Assembly: GCA_038749025.1 (NCBI GenBank)
Contig: JBCDIL010000007.1
Span: forward strand, 1-64,000
Direction of reading: 5' to 3'
DNA: 64,000 nucleotides
Origin: JBCAXA01 sp038749025
GTDB lineage: Bacteria > Pseudomonadota > Gammaproteobacteria > Steroidobacterales > Woeseiaceae
Below are positions 63,701 to 64,000 of the stretch, piece by piece. Within the stretch, counting starts at the first letter, position 1. Each line of letters opens with the position of its first letter. The notes under the pieces are model-generated. The model searched no databases. It was not told the origin of the DNA and was given only the letters and a program-made list of their open reading frames with translations. The translations under genes and the position numbers were made by a program.

Positions 63701-64000
63701 CCTTTAACCAATCCTGTCGGCGCTCGTCGAGGTTATCGCTAGGCGCCGCAGCTACCGCCTGCTCATAGCGCTGTTTAAGCGCCATGATGAACGGCTTCTT
63801 ATCTTCGCGTACATCATGTATCAGACAGCACGCGTCCTCTAAGCCAACTTGCTGAAGGCGATGATAAACAACATCCAGCGCGACGCGCTTCTCACAGACA
63901 AATAACACCGACTTACCCCGTGCCACGTAGTCAACGATCAGGTTGGTAATCGTCTGCGACTTACCCGTTCCTGGTGGACCTTGAATGACGTAGCTGTCTT
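60774..64000 (-). CDS. SF1 (UPF1-like) DNA/RNA helicase with nuclease-like tail, 5' end outside window
   Basis: At least 1075 residues; the gene enters from beyond 64000. Walker A is GPPGTGKSQTITN (63928-63980 region). A long helical insertion follows, then Walker B/motif II 'VIFDEASQIPLEDAIP', motif III 'IVVGDEMQLPP', motif IV 'LNWHYRSRHESLIGFC', motif V 'LENVQGDERDIIILSV' and motif VI 'NVIFSRAKQHMVVVSS'. The C-terminal ~110 residues ('YGQSDLRCHLAVRRQEQESY', 'AVLIDDGTHY', 'LRAFGWRVTTVLGKDWY') look like a PD-(D/E)xK/Vsr-type domain as in DUF4011-type helicases. It could act in repair or anti-phage defence. Confidence 0.88.
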   Translation of the reverse strand, partial: DSYVIQGPPGTGKSQTITNLIVDYVARGKSVLFVCEKRVALDVVYHRLQQVGLEDACCLIHDVREDKKPFIMALKQRYEQAVAAAPSDNLDERRQDWLKALNAQIKALETFSAAMVEHDADGTVPLRQVIGRWIEGGAQRSSLDRRASLALPDWERFATVRERTAPLRDVLGRNGYDGILARSPVRYLRADISERSDYISFIEEAANRSLANLADAQPALDVIEQTVGRQDLEWAELKSVADFSRQLAALAEADRLDVLDVDSPGTARLQKLFTKLESKEDLLSEATVRATGWDLIETVDNVAELTAVAKAKEGSLFAVFSSAWRQAKRLVRDNYSGSTPSVYTALTLLTARQQAQAAVHGVCDKIAGELDLEELDPVRRLLTAVWHSGADLPMLHRDIIRYASEAPDAAKTLLKIVRLGGSLRRANDEISNLLCDYDESTALVLSDTLQRLANKADQCDEYADELRVLGELDPVAARALRRVDLPFDALELAVLDETIHRRLRRTRGMVRFDAAKLRGMIDKLSELASQGRELNSELALDVCARVLHEHLVRANSPMTKTTQEEKDWRRAYTRGRKLLEREFEKTRAYRSVRELFAADSGPVLRDLRPVWLMSPLSVADALPLNEKLFDVVIFDEASQIPLEDAIPTVSRSQQMIVVGDEMQLPPTAFFAGKASHDDSDAVDTPDVVQFDLNADSFLNRAGAALPSTLLNWHYRSRHESLIGFCNRAFYSGELKTIPTPGTIIRREKTIINDLDNVSIEPSHVFGQPITFHKLNDSPYSAQRNAGEATYIAHLVRMVLTDERDLTVGIVAFSQAQQLEIEGALARFAAKDKDFGNTLEQEESREEDGQYVGLFVKNLENVQGDERDIIILSVCYGPDPDGRMRMNFGPINQNGGHKRLNVIFSRAKQHMVVVSSIDPSQITNTYNEGANALRQYLRYAQAVSIGDREGMQAALVDYGQPRHGIDTSTSARALQTQIKAAIEARGYDVEENYGQSDLRCHLAVRRQEQESYELAVLIDDGTHYANPDIFSRYTTDTGILRAFGWRVTTVLGKDWYADKEKVIEQIMDALSTDRE

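Overview
The window looks like chromosome from a gammaproteobacterium, probably a marine or sediment-dwelling, iron-scavenging heterotroph. The evidence is a TtpC/TonB2-type energising operon, several FecI/FecR/FecA-like signalling units, an ECF sigma factor paired with a TPR-bearing Ser/Thr kinase, and Fur-box-like palindromes of the AATGCGAAT...ATTCGCATT type. The family or genus cannot be told from the sequence alone. No rRNA, tRNA or CRISPR array was recognised.

Layout. Positions 1-6.6 kb hold secreted or lipoprotein genes of unknown function and an IS3-family element that has kept both ends and orfB but lost orfA. At 7-10.3 kb an ECF sigma factor diverges from a membrane Ser/Thr kinase with TPRs. 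At 10.7-12.9 kb lies a lipase-like membrane protein. Iron or TonB-related functions dominate from 13.5 to 46.4 kb. This stretch contains three FecI-FecR-TonB-receptor units (13.6-17.7, 29.1-35.6 and 39.8-46.4 kb); the second and third each continue into two small membrane proteins and a PepSY-type membrane protein resembling siderophore-iron reductases. Between the first and second units, at 18-29 kb, is a divergent locus. Its left arm encodes an eight-EF-hand periplasmic protein, an ApbE-DUF2271 fusion and a haem-receptor-like TonB-dependent receptor, followed by the zinc-free ribosomal protein L31. Its right arm encodes DUF3450, TtpC, ExbB, ExbD, TonB, a TPR protein and a small PepSY membrane protein. 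Both arms start around one 25-bp palindrome (23376-23400).

Positions 36.3-39.7 kb hold an exported protein and a small redox group (two SDRs and a CMD-like protein). At 46.8-50.2 kb a membrane-anchored LytTR regulator sits directly downstream of a fifth TonB receptor that has a carboxypeptidase-regulatory-like N-domain. At 50.4-53.9 kb are a CPBP protease, a DHA2-type MFS exporter and an HXXEE protein. At 54.2-57.8 kb are an ECF sigma pseudogene, a large poly-Gly lipoprotein and an Rhs-like gene remnant. At 57.8-59.7 kb are a DUF418 protein and an NTF2-like protein. The window ends inside an SF1 helicase with a nuclease-like tail, translationally coupled to a membrane protein carrying a D-V-D motif.

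How the parts may work together (inference). FecI/FecR/receptor units sense and import ferric chelates, and their PepSY partners may reduce the iron. The 18-29 kb locus looks like a self-contained uptake module with its own TonB motor plus a flavin-transfer enzyme and a PepSY protein, under Fur-like control from one shared operator.
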